This document shows, piece after piece, positions 47,521-56,213 of a stretch of 64,000 nt of DNA. The translations under genes and the position numbers were made by a program. The stretch is from Paenibacillus yonginensis (lineage in GTDB: Bacteria > Bacillota > Bacilli > Paenibacillales > Paenibacillaceae), in contig NZ_CP014167.1 of assembly GCF_001685395.1 (NCBI RefSeq), positions 2,857,501 through 2,921,500 of the forward strand. The letters run 5' to 3'. Numbering within the stretch: the first letter of the stretch is position 1; each line of letters starts with the position of its first letter. The notes below the pieces were generated by a model. That model was not told the origin of the DNA. It saw nothing but the letters and a program-made list of their open reading frames with translations, and did no database searches.

Positions 47521-47693
47521 GCATTCACCGCGGCTAGGCTCCTGTTATGGGCTTGCATGTTCAAGACAGACAAAGTCTCCTCATCCGGCTGACCTGAGCG
47601 ATATACAATGCTCTTTCCTTACAACCATCAACTTTGAAATTCATGTTATTATGGATATATATTCCACTTAGGTTAAGAGGGAGACTGATTCCT

Positions 47694-47927
47694 TTGAACA
47701 AAATCAAATATATGCTGTTAAAAGGCATGCTCCTGTGGGGCGGGCTGAGTGCCTTCCTGTTTGTTTTGATTCGTTTACTGGAAGGCAAAATTCATCTAAC
47801 TTCGACCGATCTCCTGATCGAGCTGACTTCTACGGTACCTGTTTATTTGTTTATTGGGATATGTATGGGGGAGGTCATGTGGATCATGAAGCAAAAGAGA
47901 GCTGCCACCAGCCAAAAAAAAGAATAG
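47694..47927 (+). CDS. Small two-helix membrane protein, unknown
   Basis: A 77-residue membrane protein is predicted from the TTG at 47694-47696, which has AGAGGGAG about nine bases upstream; an in-frame ATG at 47634 gives 97 aa but lacks a site. Two hydrophobic helices are visible (MLLWGGLSAFLFVLIRLL and VPVYLFIGICMGEVMWIM), and the tail is basic (KQKRAATSQKKE). I do not recognise the family. It is flanked by terminators and stands alone. Confidence 0.65.
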   Translation: MNKIKYMLLKGMLLWGGLSAFLFVLIRLLEGKIHLTSTDLLIELTSTVPVYLFIGICMGEVMWIMKQKRAATSQKKE

Positions 47928-47956
47928 TCCTCCGGCAATCAGAGAGGCTATTCTTT
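47919..47956. terminator. Terminator of the small membrane protein gene
   Basis: Arms AAAGAATAG (47919-47927, overlapping the stop) and CTATTCTTT (47948-47956) form a hairpin. A-rich and T-rich flanks suggest possible action on both strands. Confidence 0.65.
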
Positions 47957-47999
47957 CCGAAACTTATACAAGTACATATGCAAGTTTGAGATGGGACGC

Positions 48000-48527
48000 T
48001 TAGAAGGCACTGACATCCGGATCGGCTGTTTGAGACTGTCTTGGGAATAAAAAGCCTGTGGCATAAGGAGAATATTGACCTTTTAGCCGGAACCCTTTTT
48101 CGATCTCCACAGCCGCCTGGCGTGCATCTTCGGCCGTTCTTCTGCCTGTCACCATGTCGTGCATCAGGTTTAAAGCCATAAAATTAGCCGCTTCCAGATC
48201 ACATTTAGCTGTAGCTTCACCAGCCGTCCGATCGGGATACAAGCTGCCGTCAAACCGCGCTAAATCATCGTAAAACTGGACAGGAACCTTGTAATCAATG
48301 GTCTGCTCCAAGTAATCCAGATGCGGTGTCGGAGTATTATGAGGCACGGTTTGAAGATGAACAACCGTACGTTTCCACGGGCCGTTGTTATACCAAGTAA
48401 TTTTAGTCCAGCTGAAATCTTGAGGCATGCCGTATTTGCGGATGAACAGATGAACCGTATTCTTTTGCTCCTCCGGCCACGCCGCCAGAATTTGATCTAA
48501 AACCGAATGATAAGCATTATTATACAC
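48000..48527 (-). CDS. Protein of unknown function (175 aa)
   Basis: I do not recognise this cytoplasmic-looking protein. It has no signal peptide or membrane segment. The N-terminal half is mixed alpha/beta with several aromatics (WTKITWYNNGPWKRTVVHLQ). The C-terminal half is helical with an acidic/Ala pattern (NFMALNLMHDMVTGRRTAEDARQAAVEIEKGF). The start is GTG at 48525-48527, with GGGAGGG about ten bases upstream. It is the last ordinary gene before the mobile-element cluster. The 48528-48782 gap holds only a hairpin (GAATCCC / GGGATTC, 48732-48754) and AT-rich sequence. Confidence 0.65.
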   Translation of the reverse strand: MYNNAYHSVLDQILAAWPEEQKNTVHLFIRKYGMPQDFSWTKITWYNNGPWKRTVVHLQTVPHNTPTPHLDYLEQTIDYKVPVQFYDDLARFDGSLYPDRTAGEATAKCDLEAANFMALNLMHDMVTGRRTAEDARQAAVEIEKGFRLKGQYSPYATGFLFPRQSQTADPDVSAF

Positions 48528-48782
48528 GTGAACAATTCCCTCCCGCTAACAGATACAGTATGGTATGCGGGGCTGGTGCCTAGAGTGACAAATATGGTTT
48601 CTTTGCTCTCGTTAGCTTGGTCCTGCAATAATATTGAGTTCTGATCTTAAACGTTCTTTTATATTTATTTTGTTGTCTTTAATTTTTTCTCAGCCTTGTA
48701 GTCTTTTTTATAACCTTGTTGCTCTCCATGTATGAATCCCAAGAATCAAGGGATTCGTCGTGGTTCAGCTTCAATTGAAGTT

Positions 48783-50177
48783 TCACACAGAGGCCCTTCC
48801 GTCAAACACACTCGCATATATTCTCGGTGTGGGTAGTGGATTGGCTTTCATTAACAATAGAAACTTGTCCCACGTGTAGCTGTTCCGTTGGCTTCTTCGG
48901 TTCAACCATTTAAATAGCAGTCGCATTGTACCGTACCAGTATCTCGAGAGCATTGGACCGTTGTCGGTGATGCCGTAGTATCTGTAGTGTCCTATAAGTT
49001 TTGCTTTGAGCTGTTCGAGCAGTAATTTGACCTGTAGGGCTCGGTTCGCCTTTATCCATTCCTTCATTCGATTGAGTGCAGCTTGTAATTTCTTTCTACT
49101 CGTTTGTCGCTTCACCCTGAATTTTCCGTTCCTGCTTTTACTACAGTAGTGGGTAAACCCCAAGAAATCGAATGTTTCCGGCTTGTCCTCACCCTTTCTT
49201 TTCTTGTTCTGAGCTGCAAACTGGCCAAATTCTATAATCTTGCTCTTTCCCGGCTCTATTTCTAGGTTGAACTTCTTAAGCCTATCTTTAAGTTGTAGGT
49301 AATAGTTTCGAGCTTCGCCTTCGGATTGAAAACAACATACGAAATCATCTGCATAACGGACTATTTGAGTCTGGCCTCTGAATCGTTTTCTCATTCGTTT
49401 TTCAAACCATAAGTCCAGCACGTAGTGCAGATAAATGTTAGCAAGTACGGGAGAGATGATTCCACCCTGCGGCGTTCCTTGTACAGTTTGCCGTAGGATT
49501 CCCTCCTCCATCATACCTGCTTTGAGCATACGTTGAATCAGTTGCAGCAGTTTACGGTCCTTGATTCGAACCTCTAGACATTTCATCATCCATTTGTGAT
49601 CGACATTGTCGAAGAAACCCGCTATATCCGCATCCACGACCCAGTTTATTTTCTTCGTCATGATTGTCGTATGCAACATACGCAATGATTCATGACAACC
49701 GCGCCCCGGCCGAAAGCCAAATGACGAATTAAGAAAATCCTGCTCATATATGGCAGACAAGATTTTACTCACTGCTAACTGAACAATCTTATCTTCGTAC
49801 GCTGGAATTCCTAACAGCCTCATCTTTTTGCTTCCAGGCTTAGGAATATAAACTCGCCTGACGGGTTGAGGCTTGAAAGCCCTTGTTCGCAAGGCTTGAT
49901 GGAGATTACTTAGATTCGCATGTAGATCCTCTTCATACATGGCCTTGGTTACCTCGTCTACCCCGACAGCTTTGTTTCCAGCCAACTCTTGGTGACACAT
50001 GTACAGGGTTTCCTTGCTCAGTAGATGAATGAGACTTGTAAACTGCTCTTTAGGCCGCTCTTTCGCTAACTGTGCTATCTTAACAAGTTGTGTTTCCAAT
50101 TCGTTTCCACCTCTGCGTGTGGGAATTGTGTCTGTTGTCAGGGTCTTCAAATGTAGCTGCCTTTTCTCCACGGCCAT
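48783..50177 (-). CDS. ltrA: Group II intron reverse transcriptase/maturase
   Basis: This 464-residue intron-encoded protein reverse-transcribes and helps splice the intron. RT motifs are complete: RRVYIPKPGSKKMRLLGIPAYEDKIVQ, FGFRPGRGCHESL, WVVDADIAGFFDNVDH, GTPQGGIISPVLANIYLHYVLD, and the catalytic YADD in QIVRYADDFVCC. The thumb/maturase X domain follows (about 340-440). There is no HNH endonuclease domain. The protein belongs to a different class from the group IIC protein of intron 2. Its C-terminus (PTPRIYASVFDGRASV) may be altered by the missing intron 3' end. The frame is undamaged, so it could still act in trans. Confidence 0.93.
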   Translation of the reverse strand: MAVEKRQLHLKTLTTDTIPTRRGGNELETQLVKIAQLAKERPKEQFTSLIHLLSKETLYMCHQELAGNKAVGVDEVTKAMYEEDLHANLSNLHQALRTRAFKPQPVRRVYIPKPGSKKMRLLGIPAYEDKIVQLAVSKILSAIYEQDFLNSSFGFRPGRGCHESLRMLHTTIMTKKINWVVDADIAGFFDNVDHKWMMKCLEVRIKDRKLLQLIQRMLKAGMMEEGILRQTVQGTPQGGIISPVLANIYLHYVLDLWFEKRMRKRFRGQTQIVRYADDFVCCFQSEGEARNYYLQLKDRLKKFNLEIEPGKSKIIEFGQFAAQNKKRKGEDKPETFDFLGFTHYCSKSRNGKFRVKRQTSRKKLQAALNRMKEWIKANRALQVKLLLEQLKAKLIGHYRYYGITDNGPMLSRYWYGTMRLLFKWLNRRSQRNSYTWDKFLLLMKANPLPTPRIYASVFDGRASV

Positions 50178-50597
50178 TACGCCGTTTCATCGATACTACG
50201 CAGTTATCTGACTCCCTATCTCTTATTTGCTTTCCTCGTTTGTTTTTCACTTGTACGGCATACCCAGCAGTTCTAGGAAGAGATAGGGCCTCCCGGGTTA
50301 CCGCTAATTCTCAATCTATAGCGTGCCAAGTTCTTAGACCCCGGAGTGCTTACTCAAACTCACCATTGCGCTTGAGCAAGTTTCGCCTTCTGTATGTGTA
50401 ACTACATCGGCCGATCTCGACTAATTTTTCGAGGCTCAATCACTTCAGCTTTCGCTTTCGGCCCGCTATTTTGCTGTTCTACGCTTAAAGCTATCCGTTA
50501 CCGTTTAGCCTTCAAGAACTAGCTACAGGATGGCTGGTTAGGCTTTATCCTGATGGGACTTACACCCACTAGAATTAGCGACCTTGCCCGGCCGCAC
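48783..50597 (-). mobile_element. Group II intron 1, 5' end intact, 3' end not recognised
   Basis: On the minus strand the intron begins at 50597 with GTGCG, the group II 5' consensus. About 420 bases of structured RNA (domains I-III) follow, including GTGTAAGTCCC. The intact reverse transcriptase of domain IV comes next. Beyond the reading-frame stop I do not see the expected domain V hairpin or a domain VI. The downstream DNA is not the other half of the IS3 gene that flanks the 5' side. The 3' part is therefore probably lost, or is unrecognised. The end given is the reading-frame stop. Confidence 0.75.
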
Positions 50598-51044
50598 TAC
50601 ACAAAAATATTGACAGACCCGCCTTGGTCGCTATGAACGATCAAACCAGTCACGTCTTTCGTTTTCTCGAACGTTTTCTGCCACACGGTCACGTGTAGAT
50701 GAAGCATAGTTACAATGGTGCTTGCGCCGAATCTTCGCTTGCAACCCTAACGCTTGCATGATTCGGAGTACCTTTTTGTGGTTCCACCATACGTTGTGGT
50801 CTTGGAACAGAAGCAGCTGAATTTGCCTGTACCCACACTTCCCCTCATAGCGATCATACACGCCTCGAATGAGTTCCTTGGCTTGCTTGTCCCGGTCGTA
50901 ATCAACGCGCTTCAAATAAGCGTAATATCCACTTCTGGATACGCTAAACAGCCTGCAGAGCATCTTCACCTCAAATTCCACAGCTAATATTCTTATCGCT
51001 GAATATTTCTGCGTTGCACCTCCTGCATCCAGGTTTTCAAACAC
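50598..51044 (-). pseudogene. IS3 orfB transposase, internally deleted
   Basis: The N-terminal part is normal for orfB: FEVKMLCRLFSVSRSGYYAYLKR and CGYRQIQLLL...HKKVLRIMQALGLQAKIRRK. It then jumps at about 50665 from ...RDRVAENV, with a change of frame, to FEKTKDVTGLIVHSDQGG, which belongs much further along the DDE domain. Well over half of the catalytic domain, including the first two acidic residues, is missing. The rest is cut off by the intron. Confidence 0.85.
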
Positions 51045-51310
51045 TTTTTTAGGACAGCATTCTCCCGCTCTAACTTCTCGACATAACGGCTTTGGTCCAC
51101 ATACTCTTCTTAACGTCCTCTTTGGTCGAGAAAGCTAAACTCTCCTAATTTCTTGTACTTCCTCATCCACACCTTGAGTCGACCTTTATCATTAATGTTT
51201 AGTTCCTTCATGATTTCACGGTGTGTCTTTCCCTGTAATTTCATTTGTATCGCTTGCTTCTTTGTCTCTTCGCTATACAGCTTAAACTTTTGACCTTTCT
51301 TTGCTGGCAT
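51045..51310 (-). pseudogene. IS3 orfA with in-frame stop
   Basis: This orfA protein starts MPAKKGQKFKLYSEETKKQA and carries a helix-turn-helix (GKTHREIMKELNI). A TAA at 51110-51112 interrupts it. The same frame continues after the stop with EEYVDQSRYVEKLERENAVLKK, the usual leucine-zipper-like end of orfA. A single base change (probably AAA to TAA) explains the break. Confidence 0.85.
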
Positions 51311-51455
51311 TAAAAATGCACCCCCTAGAATTTCATCGGATTAACCAGGGGGTTTATCCAATGTCTATTCTAAAGGGTGCACATCATACAACACTGGGGC
51401 TCTTTCCAGAAAGTAACCGTTTAGACGGAATACCTAAAATTATAGCATGTAGCAA

Positions 51456-52148
51456 TTAATAGAGTGAATATGTCCAACTTACACTGAAAGGTTTTCTATA
51501 ATGGTGATTTGAACCTAAAGTATAGCCGAATATCTCAATGTTTACACCACCAGATTGGCTATATGTAGTATCAATTACTCCAGAACCCGAAACTGAGACG
51601 CTAGTTGTTGGTAAGCTTCCGGTAGAAGACTTAGCATAAACATTTGGACTTACAACATCGTAGTATCCAGTCGATGCTGCAACAATATCTACTCCGTTAA
51701 TCTCGTTAATTTGCATAAAAGAACTGCCTGGAAGTGTATACATATACAAATTCAAATTAATACGTACTGTAGCGAAATCATCAACTTTTACATCACGATA
51801 CACGTTTCTATTGGAATAATAACCATCAGAAGAAGCTTGGGGTTGCACTTTTGAATTGAGTTTAACTGATGGGATTGTTTCTCCATACGCATCAACTTTT
51901 TTACCAGTTGATTTATCGATAATTTCGACACGTACTTCTTCTGAGGTCTCACTCCGAACAAAAGAATACTGATCTTCACTATAAGGGACATTTACATATA
52001 AATCATACAGTTTTACTTTTTGTACTTCAGAAGCCGTTGACTCTGAAGTTGCGGCGGATGCAACTAATGGAGTTGAGGTGGATAATACTGATGGAGCTAA
52101 TACAGAACAAGCTAGAGCGACTGCAGGTAGAATTTTTCTGACTTTCAT
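51456..52148 (-). CDS. Secreted protein of unknown function, AT-rich gene
   Basis: This 230-residue protein has a clear signal peptide (MKVRKILPAVALACSVLAPSVLSTSTPLVASAA, cleavage near 33). The mature part is predicted all-beta, rich in Ser, Val, Tyr and Thr, with no cysteines and no anchor. It includes NLYMYTLPGSSFMQINEINGVDIVAAS and ends SVSWTYSLY, like a secreted beta-sandwich. I do not recognise the family. Base composition is far more AT-rich than in the housekeeping genes, suggesting transfer. The start has AGGAGATG upstream. It is divergent from the small membrane protein gene at 52275. Confidence 0.75.
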   Translation of the reverse strand: MKVRKILPAVALACSVLAPSVLSTSTPLVASAATSESTASEVQKVKLYDLYVNVPYSEDQYSFVRSETSEEVRVEIIDKSTGKKVDAYGETIPSVKLNSKVQPQASSDGYYSNRNVYRDVKVDDFATVRINLNLYMYTLPGSSFMQINEINGVDIVAASTGYYDVVSPNVYAKSSTGSLPTTSVSVSGSGVIDTTYSQSGGVNIEIFGYTLGSNHHYRKPFSVSWTYSLY

Positions 52149-52274
52149 AACTACATCTCCTATCTATTAATGGATTAATTTGGAACAAAACTAGAATATT
52201 ATGGTATTTTTGGCATGTAAACTCTTGATTATTGACTAATATTGTGTTATTTTGGTAAAAAAGGAGGCAGCATC

Positions 52275-52484
52275 ATGGATCTACAAAATCAAGATATTAA
52301 TCAATACATAAATGGTATTTCTCAAAATATTGGTAGAATTGCTGATAGTGTGACAATTAAATTGACCGATACAACAAATAGTATTCAAAGCTTGGACGGA
52401 ACCTTGAAAGTCACCAATATATTACTTGGACTTTTAGCAGTAATTTCTATTGCCAATTTTATATTAAAGTTAAAGCGAAAATAA
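52275..52484 (+). CDS. Small membrane-anchored protein, AT-rich gene
   Basis: The protein has 69 residues, starting at the ATG at 52275-52277 behind AAGGAGG. The N-terminal 45 residues are polar and Asn/Gln/Ser/Thr-rich (DLQNQDINQYINGISQNIGRIAD). One C-terminal helix (VTNILLGLLAVISIANFIL) follows, ending in KLKRK. This is the layout of a small tail-anchored protein. The family is unknown. It is divergent from the secreted-protein gene, and both share low GC. An immunity, regulatory or phage-derived role is possible but unsupported. Confidence 0.65.
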   Translation: MDLQNQDINQYINGISQNIGRIADSVTIKLTDTTNSIQSLDGTLKVTNILLGLLAVISIANFILKLKRK

Positions 52485-52540
52485 TAAATTGAGACTGTTT
52501 AATAATATATGGAATTTTGACCCCTAAGTAGCCTAAAAAA

Positions 52541-52572
52541 ACGGCAAACTAAGATAATTCTTAGTTTGCCGT
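52541..52572 (-). terminator. Perfect 13-bp hairpin with T-run on the minus strand
   Basis: Arms ACGGCAAACTAAG and CTTAGTTTGCCGT enclose a six-base loop. On the minus strand seven T follow. It lies between the 52275 gene and an IS1182-type end. Confidence 0.7.
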
Positions 52573-52616
52573 CAGGCTGTCGAGAAACCCCCTGTTTTTT
52601 TGTAGGGGGTTTCAAA
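52573..52616. mobile_element. Solo IS1182-type terminal sequence
   Basis: GGCTGTCGAGAAACCC followed by a hairpin (GAAACCCCCT / AGGGGGTTTC, 52584-52613) resembles the right end of the IS1182 element at 56139-56151, in inverted orientation (shared GGGTTTCTCGACA). There is no transposase attached, so it is probably a relic of a second copy. Confidence 0.55.
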
Positions 52617-52692
52617 ATGCCTTATTTAGTTTATAAAAATGGGTTCTCAGATCGTTTTAAATCCATTTTTGTTTTAAAAGATGAGTCTCCCC

Positions 52693-54592
52693 ATCGAGTA
52701 GAAGGCTCCCCATTAATTGGAAAGCCGACCTCTCACACCACCGTACGTACCGTTCGGTATACGGCGGTTCAACCGTTTAAGTGCACTTGACGTAAACGCT
52801 CGTATTGCGCAGGGAAGTCATAATACCCTGCTCTTGCGAGCTTTTCGTTTGTAATAGAGCGGTTTAATATCGCGCTTCCGGCTACACGCCAGTAACTTAA
52901 CCGAGTGTTTCCCCATTGGTAAGCTTGCCACTCCGGCACGCCTAATTTCCTCAGATTCTGTATCTTCGTCCTCGGTTTCTTCCACTGTTTCCAGATGTAC
53001 ATCCGCATCCGTCTTCGTAACCATTCATTCCAGCTTTGTAGGATTCGCTTCATGTCGGCCACGTAGAAATAACCCATCCATCCTCGAATGTAGATTTTGA
53101 CCTTCTCCATGACCTGCCGAGCATTTCTGCCTTGGCTCCGCTTCGTTAACTCTTTCAGTTTCTTCTTTGCTTTGGCTAGGGGGGCATCCCGATGCGTCCG
53201 GATATACATACCGCTTCCGTTCTTCCCTAGGGCAAAACCCAGAAATTTGAAATGCTTCTGCGCAACCACGCTCACGACTTTGCTCTTCTTCGTGTTCATC
53301 TGGAGTCTTAACTTGTTCTCTAGATACTTTCAGCTCGTCTCAAGTAACCAGGTGCCTGCCCGTTTACTTTTCGCTAGCACCACGATGTCATCTGCATATC
53401 GGATCACGATCACTCCTCGGCTTTTCATCTCTTGGTCAAATTCGTTCAAGTAGATGTTCGCCAGAAGCGGGGATAGAGGCCCTCCTTGCGGAGAGCCTTC
53501 TTCCGTTTCCCGGCATATTCCGTTTTCCAGGACTCCGCTTTTCAAGTACTTCTTAATGAGGTCGGTTACTCGCTTATCCCGAATCTGTTGTCACAGAAGC
53601 TTCATCAGTAACTCATGGTTTAACGTATCGAAGTATTTCGAGAGGTCAATCTCTACCGCATAGCTATATCCTTGTTCCGCATAGCTCTTCACTCTTAGGA
53701 TGGCTTGCTGGGCACTTCGCCCTGGTCGATAGCCATAGGCTTCCTTCCGAGAACAACGGCTCGAAGATCGGCCCTAATTGCTGAGCTATCGCTTGCTGGA
53801 TGACTCGGTCTACCACAGTGGGGATCCCCAGTTTGCGTACGCCACTTCCATCTGGTTTGGGGATTTCTTTGCGTCTTACCGGACTCGGTTTATACGTTCC
53901 TTCCCGGATGCGACCTAGCAGCTCTTCTCTATTTTCTTGCCCCCCCTAGCGCGGCCTCTACGGTCATCCCACCCGATTCCTGGCGCTCCGTGGTTGTTTT
54001 TGACTTGCTTGTAGGCCTTGTTCAGGTTGTCCCTATTCAGTATCCGCTCAAGCAAGTGATTTGCACCGTCTCTTTCTTTACTTTCCCGAGTACCGGTGCT
54101 CCGCGCTCCTGCATACTCTTCGCGTTCCACGCTATCCCTTTGCCGGTAGCCCTCTCGGTATTCTGCTTTCATCGCACCGATTCTCCTCCCAGTTTGTACT
54201 TGAGACTTACGATTGTTCAGCCCTTCCCCCAAAAAAACTTTCGGTACTATGGCTTCTGCTGACTTCTCACAGCAAGCTTTACGCCGTCTTTCGGATTTTT
54301 TTTCCTACTCCACGTCCGTGAGATCTCCCTGGGTAAGAGCGATAACTTTCCCCTCATCTATCTGCCACATTTACATGATGTGACTCGGGCAGTATTGGAC
54401 TTCGCTTTGATATGCAAGCTCGTCCGTCCCACCATGCCTTGTATGTGATTTCTGTTCGTCAGACCGAGGTTTTGCCTCCGGCTTCCTTCAGATTCCGTCT
54501 CACGACGGACACCCTTGCCTTCAGCTAACAGTTCCTACTGCCAAGCCTGTAGCGGACTTTCACCGCCGAGTTATCGCCCATGCCGGGCGCAC
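52693..54592 (-). mobile_element. Group II intron 2 (class C), full length but decayed
   Basis: The intron starts on the minus strand at 54592 with GTGCGCCCGGCATGGGCG. The 3' side shows a good domain V (GAACCGCCGTATACCGAACG then GTACGTACGGTGG, about 52770-52725) and a domain VI-like stem ending ...CTACTCGAT near 52693. The reverse transcriptase inside is broken. Five bases upstream of the insertion point is a perfect hairpin with T-run (54597-54637), the preferred target type of class C introns. Bases 54233-54592 are intron RNA with no gene. Confidence 0.85.
52769..54232 (-). pseudogene. Group IIC intron reverse transcriptase, multiply broken
   Basis: Pieces of one reverse transcriptase lie in different frames. 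An N-terminal piece is at about 54232-53930 (NRDNLNKAYKQVKNNHGAPG). A middle part without an open frame at about 53900-53590 still encodes PSPVRRKEIPKPDGS-like and QQAIAQQLGP-like stretches. A palm piece is at 53545-53330 (GSPQGGPLSPLLANIYLNEFD, YADD present). The C-terminal maturase piece is 53299-52769 (KPRTKIQNLRKLGVPEWQAYQWGNTRLSYWRVAGSAIL). A TGA near 53590 and at least three frameshifts break it. The C-terminal motif is typical of class C. Confidence 0.88.
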
Positions 54593-54596
54593 ATAT

Positions 54597-54637
54597 AAAA
54601 AGAAGGCTGTCGAGAAAGTCTCGACAGCCTTCTTTTT
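54597..54637. terminator. Perfect 19-bp hairpin at the IS1182 left end
   Basis: Arms at 54597-54615 and 54619-54637 (AAAAAGAAGGCTGTCGAGA and its complement) flank AAG. It acts as a two-way terminator shielding the element. It contains the IS end motif GGCTGTCGAGA and is the likely target of intron 2. Confidence 0.85.
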
Positions 54638-56151
54638 ATGTATTCATTTTAAGACGACACCGCGTTAATGTTGTATAATATAGGTAACTACTCATGAACG
54701 GAAGGTGTTTTGGAATGCTGAGATCTAACCGGGAAAAACAACAAAGCTACGAATTCGTATCCATCGAAGAGTTGGTTCCACAGGATCACTTGCTGCGGAA
54801 AGTGGACAAGTATATTGACTTTTCTTTTATTGAGAGTAAGGTTCGTCCTTTGTATTGTGCAGACAATGGGCGTCCAGCCATTGATCCGGTCGTTCTATTT
54901 AAGATGATCTTTCTCGGTTATTTCTACGGTATTCGCTCGGAACGCCAGCTGGAGCGCGAGATTCAAACCAATTTGGCGTATCGTTGGTTTTTGGGTTTGG
55001 GTTTAACAGACAAAGTCCCGGATCACTCCACGATTAGCTGGAACCGGCGGACTCGGTTTAAGGATACGGGCATTTTTCAGGAGATTTTTGACGAAATCGT
55101 CCTCCAGGCGATCTCGCACAAAATGGTGGGCGGCCGTGTGCTCATTACGGATTCGACTCACGTCAAAGCCAATGCCAACAAGCACCATTATACTAAGCAG
55201 GAGGTCCTGCAAAACACCAAGGACTATATTGACGAGCTCAATGAGGCTGTGGCGGAGGACCGCAAAGCGCACGGAAAAAAGTCCTGAAAACACGAGAGGA
55301 TGTGAGCGAAACCAAGGAAATTAAAGTGAGCACCACCGACCCAGATAGCGGCTATATGATTCGCGACGGCAAGCCGGAGGGGTTCTTTTATCTCGATCAC
55401 CGGACGGTGGATCTTAAATACAATCTGATTACCGATGTCCACGTCAAACCGGGAAATGTCCATGATTCGGTACCGTATTTGTCCCGATTAGACCGCCAAA
55501 GAGAACGGTTTGGATTCCAGGTTGAAGCTGTAGCCCTGGATTCGGGTTATTTAACAACGCCAATTTGCCGAGGTTTACAGAAGCGAAAGTTTTTCGCCGT
55601 TATTGCTCACCGGAGATTTCATCCGAAGCAGGGTTTGTTTGCCAAATGGAAGTTTACTTACGACACTGAAAGTGACTTCTATACCTGCCCGGAAAAACAC
55701 CAACTGACCTACCGGACAACCGACCGGAAGGGTTACCGGCAGTATGCGTCAGATCCGGCGCATTGCAAGACTTGTCCGATGCTTCCGGATGCACTCATTC
55801 CAGGAACCACCGGAAGGTACTGACCCGGCATGTCTGGGAAGACAGCAAAGATGGGGTGCGAAACAACCGGCTAAGCCGAGACGGCAAGCAGCTATACCGA
55901 AAACGAAAAGAAACGATTGAGCGAAGCTTCGCGGATGCTAAAGAGCTCCATGGGTTTCGCTATGGACTCTCAAACGTCACCGAACAGGCGTTGATGACGG
56001 CCGCCGTACAGAACATGAAGAAGATGGCGATCCACCTGGATCGCCTGGAAAAGAGGGGTAACCCCCTCTTTTTTGGGTTTTCATGCAACTACAAATGAAA
56101 AAAAGAGAAACACAACGTCTCAAAGACGTGGGTTTCTCGACACTCTGGGGC
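54602..56151 (+). mobile_element. IS1182-family insertion sequence, frameshifted
   Basis: The element has a left end with GGCTGTCGAGAAA near 54605 and a right end with the inverted GGGTTTCTCGACA at 56139-56151. The transposase reading frame is in between, with a hairpin after it. Group II intron 2 abuts the left end. Outer limits are approximate and no target duplication was verified. Confidence 0.75.
54715..56098 (+). pseudogene. IS1182-family transposase in three frames
   Basis: The protein starts MLRSNREKQQSYEFVSIEELVPQDH behind AAGGTG. It continues with the DUF772-type domain (RPAIDPVVLFKMIFLGYFYGIRSERQLEREI) and the DDE region (LITDSTHVKAN, then AVALDSGYLTTPICRGL, then ERSFADAKELHGFRYG). 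The frame changes twice. The first change, near 55276-55284, occurs at A AAA AAG and could be a programmed -1 shift. The second, near 55785, looks like a one-base loss (CTTTCC to CTTCC) within CKTCPML-SGCTHSRNHRK. As read, no full-length enzyme is made. Confidence 0.88.
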
Positions 56152-56213
56152 TCCCGAAGGAGCCTATTTCCCTTTAGTATCAAGGTTGATTTGCAGCAAT
56201 AGCTCAAATTCAA

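Larger units (their letters stand above)
50598..51395 (-). mobile_element. IS3-family (IS150-like) insertion sequence relic
   Basis: The relic holds a damaged orfA and orfB in the usual order. The orfA-side end lies near 51385-51395 (outward TGTCTATTCTAAAGGGTGCA). The other end is interrupted at 50597/50598 by group II intron 1. Most of the catalytic core of orfB is gone and no target duplication can be read, so the element is dead. Confidence 0.75.

Noticed and set aside
48700..48760. Domain V of group II intron 1 at the GAATCCC/GGGATTC hairpin
   Set aside because: It lacks the domain V shape (AGC triad, bulge, GNRA-type loop); it looks like an ordinary hairpin.
54694..56098. A functional IS1182 transposase through two programmed frameshifts
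   Set aside because: Only the first break has a slippery sequence; the second is best explained by a lost base.
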